From assembly GCF_014831675.1 (NCBI RefSeq), contig NZ_VJXY01000008.1:124001-188000 (forward strand): a stretch of DNA of 64,000 nt. Direction: 5' to 3'. The notes below the pieces were generated by a model. It was not told the origin of the DNA and ran no database searches. It was given only the letters and a program-made list of their open reading frames with translations. This DNA comes from Komarekiella delphini-convector SJRDD-AB1 (GTDB taxonomy: Bacteria > Cyanobacteriota > Cyanobacteriia > Cyanobacteriales > Nostocaceae). Both the position numbers and the translations under genes were made by a program. Positions 54,895 through 64,000 of this stretch are shown piece by piece (within the stretch, counting starts at the first letter, position 1; every line of letters begins with the position of its first letter).

Positions 54895-55764
54895 TTAACT
54901 CATATTTGCATAAAGGTCGCGATAAAGCTTAAGTTTTTTAACCTTCATGACTATCATAAATCGCCAATAATTCAATATTAAATAGTTTTGACGTAGTTTA
55001 CTAATTACTCTACGGTTAAACTCGTTAAAACTTTTAGTACCTCCAGATAACCGATAATTAGCATAATCGGTATATATTGCATTTTCTTTAAAGTACTGAA
55101 AATTCTGAATAAAGTTGGATTGTCTGTAAAAAACTAGCACCTCTGATAAATTTGTCAGACCAATACCTTTTTGAGTTATTCTGCTGAAAAACTCATAGTC
55201 TTGCGCCCGATGTAATTCTTCACAGTAACCACCATATTCTTTAAATAAAGACCTCCTGATCATAGCAGCACAATTTGCTATTTTCATTTTGCCTTGTTTA
55301 AAGCCTTGGTACACTTTATTTGGATTGGTAGGCCAATGGATAATTTTAGCTGGATCAAAAATGGCTTCTTCACAAAAAGAACATGATTGAGAGCCGACAG
55401 CGCCAATATCTGAATTGTTATCTAAAAAATTAACTTGTTTTTCAAAACGTTCAGGATAAGAAATATCATCACTGTCACATACAGCAATATATTTACCACG
55501 AGAATATTCTAGGCACTTATTACGTGCTTTACCCCGACCACCATGTTCTTGATGATAGACTCTAATTCGTGAATCTTTTGCCGCATACTTAGCGATTAAT
55601 TCGGCAGTTCCATCGGTACTACCGTCATCTATAATGATGAGTTCCCAATCTGAAAAAGTCTGATTTAGTACGCTCTCAATAGCATCATTAATATATTTTT
55701 TGACATTATAAGCAAGCATCATTACTGATACAGTAGGTGTAAAATGTATTACTGGCTCATTCAT
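54895..55764 (-). CDS. Family 2 glycosyltransferase
   Basis: 289 residues, GT-A fold. VSVMMLAYNVKKYINDAIES and LIIIDDGSTDGTAELI bind the nucleotide, and YIAVCDSDDISYPERF holds the DxD metal site. Later parts (HRAQDYEFFSRI) are typical of inverting GT2 enzymes. It adds a sugar to a lipid- or polysaccharide-linked acceptor (inference). Third gene of a minus-strand glycan cluster with an acetyltransferase and a GT1 enzyme. Confidence 0.92.
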   Translation of the reverse strand: MNEPVIHFTPTVSVMMLAYNVKKYINDAIESVLNQTFSDWELIIIDDGSTDGTAELIAKYAAKDSRIRVYHQEHGGRGKARNKCLEYSRGKYIAVCDSDDISYPERFEKQVNFLDNNSDIGAVGSQSCSFCEEAIFDPAKIIHWPTNPNKVYQGFKQGKMKIANCAAMIRRSLFKEYGGYCEELHRAQDYEFFSRITQKGIGLTNLSEVLVFYRQSNFIQNFQYFKENAIYTDYANYRLSGGTKSFNEFNRRVISKLRQNYLILNYWRFMIVMKVKKLKLYRDLYANMS

Positions 55765-55940
55765 TTTGCAAACTTCTCATCTTAGTACATTGCACAACTT
55801 GAAAACTATAGCCCTCTACAGTCCTTTATGGATTGCAAGCACACCTGTATTGGCTATTTTTGGATTATTCACATTTTTAACTATCATCTACTGCTGGGAT
55901 TGTAGAATCAAGACAAACTGGCGATCAGACTCCAGATTTT

Positions 55941-56660
55941 TTATGTTATGGTTTCAATTTCAGCTTTTTTTGTATCGTTATAATCAAAATCAGCTAACTT
56001 AAATCCATATTTTTTAAAGTAATCTAGGAAAAATTTGGATTCTTTTGGATAAACTTTTTTAACCATAGCTGGATTTCCTGCTAATAAAATATAATTCTTA
56101 TCCATAAAATTCTTTGTCACAACAGAACCAGCACCGACAAATGTAAATGAGCCTATGGCTGTACCTGGTAAGAACATACAATGACTGCCGATATAACACC
56201 TGTCACCAATCACAATTGGCTTATTAATGTTAGTAACATCAATATCTGCGGTAATGGTATGTGTATAAAAGGTTGAATTATACCCACCTATTAAAGTAGC
56301 TTTACCTATGATTATTTGTCCTGGAACATCAAAATAGTGTCTACCTGTTATACTACTACCTTCACCGATTGTCAGACATCCAAAGCCTTCATTCTCTTGA
56401 TAGTTTAGTTTAGATGCAGTAAACCAATTGCCCCATCCAGAAATAGCAGATTTTTCCATCATAGTTAGATGGGAGAGGTTTTTAAAATAGTTAAAGCTTT
56501 GGATTTTTACATTATCTTTTAGAGTAATTTTTTTAATGTTTAATATTGACAGACCAATATAAACGTTTTTACCAATTTCATGACCCATAATTTTTAAAAC
56601 TAATATTTTTAGTTTAGATGGGAGTAAAGCTACTAAAAGGGCAATTAAAAAGTTGTTCAT
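55941..56660 (-). CDS. Left-handed beta-helix acyltransferase
   Basis: 239 residues with hexapeptide-repeat (LbH) organisation: LSILNIKKITLKDNVKIQSF, ITGRHYFDVPGQIIIGKATL, IVIGDRCYIGSHCMFLPGTA and FVGAGSVVTKNF. Such enzymes O-acetylate sugars in exopolysaccharide or O-antigen synthesis. The N-terminus is hydrophobic (NNFLIALLVALLPSKLKILV). It lies 41 bp downstream of the GT1 gene and is probably co-transcribed. Confidence 0.88.
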   Translation of the reverse strand: MNNFLIALLVALLPSKLKILVLKIMGHEIGKNVYIGLSILNIKKITLKDNVKIQSFNYFKNLSHLTMMEKSAISGWGNWFTASKLNYQENEGFGCLTIGEGSSITGRHYFDVPGQIIIGKATLIGGYNSTFYTHTITADIDVTNINKPIVIGDRCYIGSHCMFLPGTAIGSFTFVGAGSVVTKNFMDKNYILLAGNPAMVKKVYPKESKFFLDYFKKYGFKLADFDYNDTKKAEIETIT

Positions 56661-56701
56661 TAGGTGACTTTTATTATTTCTGAATTAGGAAAATTTAAAT
56701 T

Positions 56702-57832
56702 TTATTTAATAAGCGTTTTATAATTTTCTAAAGCATTACGTGCTATTTGATTCCATTGCAGATGCTCAAGTGCATAACGCCGTCCACGCAATCCCATTTC
56801 TTGCCAATTTGAACGAGACTTCAATAGTTTTATTAATCCTTCTTTTATTGATAATACATCTGGCTTAACCACAATCCCACAACCACTTGCCTGAACATAG
56901 TGTGCAATGCCAGCAACTTCTGAAACTAACAATACTCGACCTGCTAGCATTGCTTCTAGAGCTGCTAAGCTAAATCCTTCAAAACGTGAGGCTAGACAGA
57001 AAATATCGTATTCAGCAATTATTGATGAAGAAGATTGATTATAGTTTGGCTCAACAAAAGAAACTTTTTCTAATATAGAAAGCTGAGCAGCCCTCTTTTG
57101 TAATTTACTTTTATCTCCCCAATCAGGGCCTTGAATAAAAAGTTTAGCATCTATCGTTTCTAGTACTTCCTTAAATGCATCAATTAAAATATCCAAACCT
57201 TTATTATGGGCATCTATACGTCCCAAAAATAAAAGTTTAGGAATTCCTACCTCTGTCCAACTAAGTGAAGATTCAGAATGTACATCATCAGGTGAGAAGC
57301 CATTAGGCGTTTCTATGGCTGGGGTATGAACATTTAAACGTTCCAACCATTTAGCATGGCGAATATCTAAAACTTGGATAGCATTTGCTTGCTGCAATAG
57401 ACGTTTTTCTATGAGATACCAATAAGTCCATTTAAGATGGGCATTTTTATTAAAAATAGATGGATGATAAGGATCGTGAGGTGCAATTATGTATGGAGTA
57501 GTATTTTTTTTACATAGACGTGACAAAAGATAACTTTTAAAATAAAATATTCCATTAATAATTATAAGAGAGTTATTTATTTCCTGAGCAATATACTGCT
57601 TTAAACCAGATGGAATTTCAAACTTATGTGACTTGTTTTTGTGGGCAAAACACTTAATTACATAACCGGTATTTGACTTAAAAAAACTGTCTTCTTTACC
57701 TTCGCACAATATTGTAACTTGAACTCCATGCGATGCAAGTCCTGAAGACAAGCCATGTATAGACTTTGTCATTCCATCGGTAATTTTGTCTCCAAATGCT
57801 GGAAATTGGGGTAAGTAAATATGAATGTTCAT
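56702..57832 (-). CDS. Family 1 (GT4-like) glycosyltransferase
   Basis: 376 residues from the ATG at 57832 (MNIHIYLPQFPAFGDKITDG). GT-B fold: N-terminal acceptor domain (MTKSIHGLSSGLASHGVQVT), C-terminal nucleotide-sugar domain with FLGRIDAHNKGLDILIDAF and the E-x7-E-type motif SRFEGFSLAALEAMLAGRV. It transfers a sugar, probably retaining. First gene of the three-gene glycan cluster. Confidence 0.92.
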   Translation of the reverse strand: MNIHIYLPQFPAFGDKITDGMTKSIHGLSSGLASHGVQVTILCEGKEDSFFKSNTGYVIKCFAHKNKSHKFEIPSGLKQYIAQEINNSLIIINGIFYFKSYLLSRLCKKNTTPYIIAPHDPYHPSIFNKNAHLKWTYWYLIEKRLLQQANAIQVLDIRHAKWLERLNVHTPAIETPNGFSPDDVHSESSLSWTEVGIPKLLFLGRIDAHNKGLDILIDAFKEVLETIDAKLFIQGPDWGDKSKLQKRAAQLSILEKVSFVEPNYNQSSSSIIAEYDIFCLASRFEGFSLAALEAMLAGRVLLVSEVAGIAHYVQASGCGIVVKPDVLSIKEGLIKLLKSRSNWQEMGLRGRRYALEHLQWNQIARNALENYKTLIK

Positions 57833-58703
57833 CACCCTCCTCACTTAAACAAATATGTAATATTTTAGTACGTAAGCTGGTAATTGAAGTTACCTATCTT
57901 ATGTATTAAAACTTTGATTACTAACAGTAAATTCATTTTAAATTTTCAGCCAGAAATCATCTTGCTGCCTCAAGATTCTGTTACGCAATCATTGACTATA
58001 GATCAAATATTATTGGGGTTATTGATAAAGCAAAAGTATAAGCTTAACCAATACTTTTGGTTTATTTGAACTAAAAAAATCAGCATTAACCCCACTTGAT
58101 TATTGTTTGGATCATTCTCAATTCAGCATTCTTAGCAACATAATACGATGCAAAGTTAAACCAAAAAATTTTGTTTGGTTAGCGCTTTTGAGAAAACCAC
58201 CTTTAACAATACAATTATTTGTCTCATAGGGCAAGACTTTTTCTGAAGAATCGGGGTGGATCTATTTATAGAAACTGTTGACGAATTCAAATTAAAAATC
58301 TCAAAAAGGCGTAGGAGCAACACTAAATCATGTTTGAGCGTATGAATCATTATGTCGATACATCCCTAAAATATTTCTGAATATATATAGAAATTTGAAT
58401 TGTATAGATACTTCACTGTGCTTTTTCAAATATTAATATCTATCTACAGATAGACGATATATTCGCAAGTGTTTAAATCATGTTAATAGTTATAAGAGAT
58501 ATAGCGATCGCCATATAAAATCCCCTCATACCTAATCGGGCAGAGGGGAAAATAATCAATGAAATTATTAGGGTTTACTGTATCATAAACAACAATATTG
58601 AAGCAGTGGAATGTTGAAAAGATAGTCGTAGAACTGTATAAGTCCGTCAACAAGGCAGATAAAGTTTTACAGAGATCGCTCCTCATTAGGAACTCTGAAT
58701 ACT
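57833..58703. other. 871-bp region without a recognised gene
   Basis: AT-rich space upstream of the glycan cluster and downstream of the Gln/Arg-rich protein. An imperfect palindrome (AACCAAA ... TTTGGTT near 58159) is the only structure noted. Short open frames at 57884, 58156 and 58483 have low-complexity or random-looking content and no ribosome sites. Confidence 0.55.
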
Positions 58704-59162
58704 TCACAGATTTTCTTTTTGTCGTCTCAATTCTTGCTGTCGGCTAAATTCTTGCTGCTGTTGTCTCATTTGTTGCTGTTGCCGTCTAAATTGTTGCTGT
58801 AATCTCAATTCTTGCTGTCGGCTAAATTCTTGCTGCTGTTGTCTCATTTGTTGCTGTTGCTGTCTAAATTGTTGCTGTTGTCTCATTTGTTGGCGTTGTT
58901 GGCTAAATTCTCGTTGCTGTAATCTTAGTTGCTGTTGCTGTTGTTGTGGTTCTTGAATATATAACTGTAGCCATGTTTTCTTAACTTGCTCTTGTATTTG
59001 CTGATCTCGTTCCTCTTGCTGTTGTCTGATTCTTTCTGAAAATGAATTTTGCCTTTGAGGATTGGTCTCAATTATTTGTCCATGAGCAGGATAACTAATT
59101 GGCAAAACTGTTGTCAGAATAATAAATAATAGTCCTGACTTAGAGATAAATGAGCCATTCAC
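58704..59162 (-). CDS. Exported Gln/Arg-rich repeat protein
   Basis: 152 residues: signal peptide about 1-28 (SGLLFIILTTVLPISYPAHG), then an extremely Gln- and Arg-rich tail with repeats such as QMRQQQQEFSRQQELRLQQ and QMRQQQQEFSRQQELRRQ (a 26-residue, 78-bp unit occurring about twice plus partial copies). The mature protein is strongly basic, probably disordered or coiled-coil, and may bind polyanions such as exopolysaccharide (inference). The triplet bias alone could create this ORF, but the signal peptide supports a gene. Confidence 0.65.
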   Translation of the reverse strand: MNGSFISKSGLLFIILTTVLPISYPAHGQIIETNPQRQNSFSERIRQQQEERDQQIQEQVKKTWLQLYIQEPQQQQQQLRLQQREFSQQRQQMRQQQQFRQQQQQMRQQQQEFSRQQELRLQQQFRRQQQQMRQQQQEFSRQQELRRQKENL

Positions 59163-59305
59163 AATGCAATTTTCTCCTTGATTGTTATAAATTAGTTTGA
59201 GCGATCGCTCGACTCTTTAGATATCAATATTTTAGCGCTGCCTTCTTGCAGCGATTGCTAACCTTCTGAGCTTCAGTAAACTAACAGTGATACAGAAAGT
59301 GAGAT

Positions 59306-60397
59306 TTAATTCTTACTGGCTCTCAGTTGTCCACAAGCAGCATCGGCTTCTAAACCACGGGAATAGCGGACACTAACAGCAATTTGTTGTTGCTTAAGGA
59401 TGTTGACAAAAGCTTGAATGCGATCGCGGTTAGGGCGTTTGTAGTCTACTTCTTGGATAGGGTTGTAGGGAATCAAATTCACATGACTTTGGAATCCTCT
59501 CAAACATTTTGCCAACTCTAATGCATGTTCTGGCAAATCGTTGACACCAGCCAGAAGAATATATTCAAAAGTAACCCGCCGTCCAGTAACTTCCACATAT
59601 TCTCGACATTCCGCCAGCAAATCTTCTAAAGGATAGGCGCGGGCGCTGGGGATAAGTTTTTCTCGCAGTGCTTGGTTAGGTGCGTGGAGACTAACAGCAA
59701 GAGTGACTTGCAAATGGTGTTGAGCGAACTGACGGATGCGATCGCGAATACCAACTGTTGAGACAGTCAGCGATCGTGCTCCTATACCAACGTCTTGATT
59801 CAGAGATTTCAGGGCTGCTAGTACATTCTCAGTATTCAACAATGGTTCACCCAGTCCCATGAACACCACATTGCTAACGCGTTGCTGAAAATCTTCTTGT
59901 ACAGTCAACACCTGATCAACAATTTCATGTACTGCCAAATTGCGCTTGTAGCCTCCTTTACCAGTAGCGCAGAAATCACACGCCATCGGACAACCCACCT
60001 GCGTAGAGACGCAAACTGTTAGCCGGGATTTTGGGCCTTTTCCCCCTTCTCCAAAAGTGGGAATGCCAACAGTTTCAATAATTTGACCATCTGCGAGTTT
60101 TAGAAGATATTTTATTGTGCCATCGGGTGCGGTAGCACGATAGTGTATGGTTGAGCGCCCAATAGGAATTTCTGCAACTTCTGCACGCCATTGTTTAGGG
60201 AAAACAGAAATATCAGATAGCGATCGCGCCCCCTTCTGATATATCCATTCATGCAGTTGCTTTCCTCTATAAGCAGGTTGTCCCTGCTGTTGCACCCAAG
60301 CGGTTAACTCCACAACCGAAGCACCTAGTAGAGGAATTAGTTCTGATTTTTCTGGGTTGTGTGAGTCAACCGGAGATACAAGAGGCGTAGCAGACAT
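59306..60397 (-). CDS. rlmN: Dual-specificity RNA methyltransferase RlmN
   Basis: 363 residues; radical SAM enzyme that makes 2-methyladenosine at 23S rRNA A2503 and tRNA A37. The cluster motif is [14 protein letters not shown], with conserved [17 protein letters not shown] and the C-terminal catalytic Cys in [14 protein letters not shown]-terminal accessory domain ([20 protein letters not shown]). Complete; start ATG 60397. It lies just downstream of the H-NOX operon (29 bp from the kinase stop) and may be read through from it. Confidence 0.97.
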   Translation of the reverse strand: MSATPLVSPVDSHNPEKSELIPLLGASVVELTAWVQQQGQPAYRGKQLHEWIYQKGARSLSDISVFPKQWRAEVAEIPIGRSTIHYRATAPDGTIKYLLKLADGQIIETVGIPTFGEGGKGPKSRLTVCVSTQVGCPMACDFCATGKGGYKRNLAVHEIVDQVLTVQEDFQQRVSNVVFMGLGEPLLNTENVLAALKSLNQDVGIGARSLTVSTVGIRDRIRQFAQHHLQVTLAVSLHAPNQALREKLIPSARAYPLEDLLAECREYVEVTGRRVTFEYILLAGVNDLPEHALELAKCLRGFQSHVNLIPYNPIQEVDYKRPNRDRIQAFVNILKQQQIAVSVRYSRGLEADAACGQLRASKN

Positions 60398-60426
60398 AAG
60401 ACAAGAATTAATACTGGATCTCTATC

Positions 60427-61872
60427 CTATAACTTCTTGTTCAAAGCTGGAGTTGACTGGACAGGTTTTTGCCTAACTGGAATTTCAATCCAGAATTCTG
60501 TTCCTTTTTCAAGTTCCGAAATACACTCTATTTTTCCGTGATGCTTATCTACAATGATTTGATAGCTGATTGATAATCCTAAACCAGTACCTTGTCCCAC
60601 AGGTTTAGTTGTGAAAAAAGGGTCAAATATTCTTTGCTTAACGTTTTCTGCCATCCCTGAACCATTATCTTTAATACTGATAATTACATGCTGTTGATTT
60701 TCTACGTGAGTTTGGATAGTAATGCAACTGGATTGCTTTACAATTCGTTGTTTTGAACACGTCTTTTCTTGATAGCGCATAGCATCAATCGCATTACTTA
60801 AGATATTCATAAACACCTGATTGATTTGTCCTGCATAGCATTCTACAAGAGGTAAATCGCCATATTTTTTGATAATTTCAATTGGTTGAAAACCAGATTT
60901 ATCTTCTAGACGATGTTTCAAAATAAATAGTGTATTATCGATACCTTCATGAATATCAACAGGTTTCATCCCAGCTTGATCGAGTCGCGAGAAGTTCCGT
61001 AAATTTAGGACAATCTCACGAATACGTTTAGCGCCGACTTCTAAAGAGGATAAAGATTTTGGTAGGTCTTCAATGATAAAGTCTAGGTCGTTTTTTTTAA
61101 GTAAGGCTTCAATTTCCGGGTGAGGTTGACGATAAAACTGCTGGTATATCTGGATTAAACTTAGTAAATACTGAGTATATTCATTAATATATTTAACGTT
61201 GCCATAAATAAAGTTTACTGGGTTATTAATTTCGTGGGCAATACCAGCAACTAATTGACCCAAACTAGACATTTTTTCAGTTTGAATTAGTTGTGATTGT
61301 GTCTGTTGCAACTCCTTGAGAGTTGTTTTTAACTTTTGTGCTTGTGTTTCGGCAGTCTTAGCCAGATATTCTTGAATTTGTAGTGCTTTTTCTAGCTGTG
61401 CCTGTCGCTGGGTTAGTTCATCTGTTAATTTCTGAATATCTTCCAAAGCTATGTTTTTAGCTTGTAGCACAAAAAATAAATCAACAGTCTGGTCATGAAT
61501 TGCAAAGTCTTTCAGCTTCAAATTATAGTTAGTTAGAGTATCTGTATTATTTCCCCAAACAGAGCAGAGGAAAACCATAAGTTCTTGCTCAGGAACATAC
61601 ATCATTTGCCCTTTTAGAATCATGTTATTATGCAAAGATTCAAACATAAATAAAGAGCTAAGCCGTTTGGCGATCGCTATAAAATCAACCTGAATCTTTG
61701 GACGTATAATCTGAAAGTTTTGCTCAATTAAACTGCCTACTAAAGGGTCTGGATGAATCCGTTGCAAAACCTCTCCTACTTGTACAATCTTCCTTTCACG
61801 ATTGAACACAATATGAAATGGAAAGGCTTTTGCGAACAACTGTGGTGGAAGACTGAACTGAGGAGAAATCAT
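60427..61872 (-). CDS. H-NOX-associated (HNOBA) histidine kinase
   Basis: 481 residues. Residues about 1-150 form an HNOBA (heme-NO-binding associated) domain (FAKAFPFHIVFNRERKIVQV, IHPDPLVGSLIEQNFQIIRP), followed by a coiled coil, HisKA with GIAHEINNPVNFIYGN, and HATPase_c ([37 protein letters not shown]). Its start is two bases from the H-NOX stop codon, so the two are co-transcribed and the kinase is regulated by the NO sensor. No response regulator gene is adjacent. The kinase core is paralogous to that at 27870. Confidence 0.95.
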   Translation of the reverse strand: MISPQFSLPPQLFAKAFPFHIVFNRERKIVQVGEVLQRIHPDPLVGSLIEQNFQIIRPKIQVDFIAIAKRLSSLFMFESLHNNMILKGQMMYVPEQELMVFLCSVWGNNTDTLTNYNLKLKDFAIHDQTVDLFFVLQAKNIALEDIQKLTDELTQRQAQLEKALQIQEYLAKTAETQAQKLKTTLKELQQTQSQLIQTEKMSSLGQLVAGIAHEINNPVNFIYGNVKYINEYTQYLLSLIQIYQQFYRQPHPEIEALLKKNDLDFIIEDLPKSLSSLEVGAKRIREIVLNLRNFSRLDQAGMKPVDIHEGIDNTLFILKHRLEDKSGFQPIEIIKKYGDLPLVECYAGQINQVFMNILSNAIDAMRYQEKTCSKQRIVKQSSCITIQTHVENQQHVIISIKDNGSGMAENVKQRIFDPFFTTKPVGQGTGLGLSISYQIIVDKHHGKIECISELEKGTEFWIEIPVRQKPVQSTPALNKKL

Positions 61873-61874
61873 AG

Positions 61875-62426
61875 TCAGTTAGGTTTATACTCAATCAGGA
61901 AAGCATCATGCTCGGCTCCCTCTTCCCGATTTTGAGTTTGGACAACATTAACTTCTGTGTTAAACCTTGTCCCCAAACCTTTGAGTAAACCGACAACCAT
62001 TGCAGTTAGTCCGTGACGACTAGAACGATAGTGCAATTCTAAAGAATTTTCTTGTGTTTCAGTACACTCAAACGAAGGCGGATGATATTCTGGGAAATTG
62101 ATACTAAGACGAGTATGAAGCTCATCCAAATTTTCCAAGAATTCAGGTAATGTATCACCACCCATGTCCATCATTGCACCGTAGCCCGCCTTGCCAGTGT
62201 ACTGTATCCAATATTCTCCAAAGGCTTGCATAATTTCCGCACCAGATAAGCCGACAACCTCACTTGTCACCCTTACTAGTTTGTGAGTTAGGTCATCAGG
62301 ATAGGGTTCCATCCTCAAGAAAGTGTCTATTTTGATTTCAGCTTTTTGTTTAATTATCTGCCAAATTTCTTCACCAAAGCGATCGCACACCATATCACGA
62401 ATCGCTTTGTTTATTAAGCCGTACAT
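61875..62426 (-). CDS. H-NOX heme nitric oxide sensor
   Basis: 183 residues. H104 in DELHTRLS is the proximal heme ligand and Y133-S135-R137 in HYRSSRHG is the YxSxR motif that holds the heme propionates. W73 (FGEYWIQY) lines the distal pocket as in the Nostoc H-NOX; there is no obvious distal Tyr, so NO (and CO) rather than O2 binding is expected. It senses NO and controls the HNOBA kinase encoded immediately downstream. Confidence 0.96.
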   Translation of the reverse strand: MYGLINKAIRDMVCDRFGEEIWQIIKQKAEIKIDTFLRMEPYPDDLTHKLVRVTSEVVGLSGAEIMQAFGEYWIQYTGKAGYGAMMDMGGDTLPEFLENLDELHTRLSINFPEYHPPSFECTETQENSLELHYRSSRHGLTAMVVGLLKGLGTRFNTEVNVVQTQNREEGAEHDAFLIEYKPN

Positions 62427-62933
62427 CCAGATATCCTATACTTAATATATCTTTTATTTCATATTACACAGTTAAGCTGTCAAATTAATTTTATCTTCCA
62501 AAGAAAATGACAAATCAAATAGAAAAGCTGCTGTGTTAACTCCTAACTCGCTTCCCGAAAAAGAGCCAATTGATTAATATTCAGACGGAAACTTTATTTA
62601 TTTACAACTATAGTCTTTTTAAGTAAGTAGGTATAATTAAATCTAAAATAGAATCCTGGTTCGTAGTGAGCGATTCATCGCTCAAAACAAGGATTATAAG
62701 GATTATCATGACTAAAGTCCTTACCCTTTGGGTTCGTTAGTCGCTCATGGGGAGCCACCCCCTTGCGGAGGTTCCCTCCGTTGTGGGGAGTGGCGTGGAA
62801 ACCCCCTTCGCGTAGCGTCTCGTAGAGAAGACCGCGCTAACTCACTACAAACTTTAATTTATTTATGCCTAGCTAATTAACTACTGCTTTCTATTTTCTT
62901 TTTCTTTGTATATCAAGCGATTTTGCACCCGAA
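62427..62933. other. 507-bp region with a repeat split by another repeat
   Basis: 62658-62724 and 62844-62875 are the two halves of the 88-bp repeat seen at 12017. They are separated by about 119 bp rich in GGGGAGCCACCCCC, GGAGGTTCCCTCC and GCGTAGCGTCTCGTAGAGAAG. The region also holds the promoter of the H-NOX operon near 62450; no gene was seen. Confidence 0.75.
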
Positions 62934-63287
62934 TCAACCAAAAGTTGAACCGTTCCATCCCCACATTGCACCTTTTGCGTCCGCAAACTCTATATAAATT
63001 CGATTTTTAGGTACACCTAACGTTTGATTAATCTGCTGGCAAAAATCCTGACTCATAGCCTCAGTTTGGTCTGGCTTCATCGTACCGATGCTCTTAATTT
63101 CAATGTAGCAAACAGGTTCAGTATTTCCTGCAAATGTCATGGGTATTCCTGGCTCAAAGGCAGTCATTACATAGGATTCTGGTTTTCCTAGATGTTTGGC
63201 TAACTTGGCAGATAAGCTCAAAAGCATTGTTTCTACTTCAGCTTTTTGAGGAGCAGATACAGAAGTTTGCACTTTAATTAATGGCAT
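62934..63287 (-). CDS. Tautomerase of the MIF/phenylpyruvate tautomerase family
   Basis: 117 residues. After Met removal, Pro2 (MPLIKVQTSVSAPQKAEVE) is the catalytic base; PESYVMTAFEPG, CYIEIKSIG and NRIYIEFADAKGAMWGWNG are MIF-family landmarks. It likely catalyses keto-enol tautomerisation of a phenylpyruvate-like compound, but the physiological substrate is unknown. It lies ten bases downstream of cobM on the same strand and is probably co-transcribed. Confidence 0.9.
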   Translation of the reverse strand: MPLIKVQTSVSAPQKAEVETMLLSLSAKLAKHLGKPESYVMTAFEPGIPMTFAGNTEPVCYIEIKSIGTMKPDQTEAMSQDFCQQINQTLGVPKNRIYIEFADAKGAMWGWNGSTFG

Positions 63288-63297
63288 AATACACGCT

Positions 63298-64000
63298 TCA
63301 ATGATCAGATGAACGAAATAAATGACTATGTTCGGGATGATATAAACGCGATCGCCCTGTTGCTGGCAAGAGTGCTGGACTGATCAAATAAAGTGTAGTA
63401 CGAATTAGCTTTTCTTGATGAGTGCAATCTGCCATTTGCCCAAGAGGGACAACTCTGATTTTTTCATCAGGCCACCCTATACGGAAGCAAATTGCTACTG
63501 GGGTTTCGGCTGGGTAATGTTCCAGTAGTTTAGCTTGGGCATTTTCGACGTGACGCGCACTCAGATATAAACAAAGGCTAGCTTGATGTGCTGCAAGAGT
63601 AGCTAATTCTTCGGTGGCGGGGACTTCTGTACGTCCGCTGATGCGCGTCAGAATGATGGTTTGAACTAAACCGGGAACAGTGAGTTCGACTTTGAGTTTG
63701 GCAGCTGCGGCTTGAAAGGCGCTGATACCAGGTATGACTTCAAAAGGAATTTTTGCCTCTGCTAGCAAGTGCATTTGCTCATGGATGGCGCTGTAGAGAC
63801 TGGGGTCGCCAGAATGGAGACGAACAACTGATTTTTGCTGCGATCGCACTCTTGCGATCATGATTGATAAAATCTCTTCTAAAGTCTGATTTGCAGTCCT
63901 AATAATCTCCGCGTCTTTTCGGCAAAGATCCAAAATTTGTTCAGGCACTAAAGAATCTGCAAATAAAATCACATCGGCAGCAGCCAATAGTTTCTGCGCT
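63298..64000 (-). CDS. cobM: Cobalt-precorrin-4/precorrin-4 C11-methyltransferase (5' end outside window)
   Basis: SAM-dependent methyltransferase of cobalamin ring synthesis. The frame continues to the window edge; the edge codons read A-Q-K-L-L-A-A-A-D, so the TTG at 63987 is not the start. ADVILFADSLVPEQIL and VVRLHSGDPSLYSAIHEQM are CobM/CbiF signatures, and PFEVIPGISAFQAAAAKLKV, TRISGRTEVPATEELATLA and PVAICFRIGWPDEKI follow in the usual order. The ending (HSHLFRSSDH) is intact. No other cobalamin gene is within the window. Confidence 0.94.
   Translation of the reverse strand, partial: AQKLLAAADVILFADSLVPEQILDLCRKDAEIIRTANQTLEEILSIMIARVRSQQKSVVRLHSGDPSLYSAIHEQMHLLAEAKIPFEVIPGISAFQAAAAKLKVELTVPGLVQTIILTRISGRTEVPATEELATLAAHQASLCLYLSARHVENAQAKLLEHYPAETPVAICFRIGWPDEKIRVVPLGQMADCTHQEKLIRTTLYLISPALLPATGRSRLYHPEHSHLFRSSDH

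Noticed and set aside
55766-56002. 78-codon plus-strand frame between glycan genes
   Set aside because: It runs into the antisense of the acetyltransferase gene; hydrophobic stretch appears to be chance in AT-rich DNA.
58483-58707. 74-codon minus-strand frame after the Gln/Arg-rich gene
   Set aside because: No start signal, no similarity to known motifs; kept as non-coding.

Overview
The window is chromosomal DNA from a filamentous, probably heterocyst-forming cyanobacterium of the Nostoc/Anabaena type. The HIP1 octamer GCGATCGC is frequent, and cytochrome c6, a phytochrome two-component pair, a SigC-like group 2 sigma factor, an H-NOX/kinase pair and a kdp locus with a truncated KdpD and a KdpG-like protein all fit. 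The spaces between genes are rich in heptamer-based tandem repeats, small palindromes and MITE-like elements, which is typical of these genomes. No tRNA, rRNA, CRISPR array, prophage or full-length transposase was seen.

Layout. 1-3017: two tandem family 2B encapsulin shell genes (the first cut by the window edge). 3253-6432: miaB and a carotenoid oxygenase on the minus strand, separated by a nested tandem repeat. 6601-6956: a 21-bp tandem repeat and a small inverted-repeat element. 7036-13482: single-domain globin, glycerophosphodiesterase, vWA protein, ligA and an Eis-like acetyltransferase. 14141-20183: B12-binding radical SAM protein, a coiled-coil protein, a tiny Lys-rich gene with a homopolymer frameshift, an EamA transporter and a secreted DUF1400/alpha-beta hydrolase. 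20696-29537: a signalling block (phytochrome kinase, Rcp1-like regulator, receiver-GAF-kinase, membrane protein, truB, membrane kinase). 29658-37122: MobD-like ATPase, TonB-dependent receptor, a small leader-like peptide gene, TPR protein, petJ, a GNAT enzyme and a sigma factor. 37972-43996: priA and a large DUF4347/beta-helix/Calx-beta surface protein.

44264-44856 holds the fused remains of a deleted kinase/LuxR-regulator pair, directly upstream of kdpA-kdpB-kdpG-kdpC (45399-50424). A molybdopterin oxidoreductase/cytochrome b pair on the other strand separates kdpC from the truncated kdpD. Then come anmK, a three-gene glycan cluster, a Gln/Arg-rich exported protein, rlmN, an H-NOX plus HNOBA-kinase operon, a tautomerase and a partial cobM.

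The most notable points are: (i) paired encapsulin shells with mosaic divergence; (ii) a phytochrome whose bilin-binding Cys is followed by Cys instead of the usual His; (iii) several interspersed repeats inserted in frame into conserved proteins (phytochrome kinase, receiver-GAF kinase, PriA and both members of the decayed pair); (iv) four copies of one palindrome that differ at the centre, where each of the four bases occurs once; (v) a MITE with a clear target duplication; and (vi) two very small candidate genes, at 16757 and 33148.
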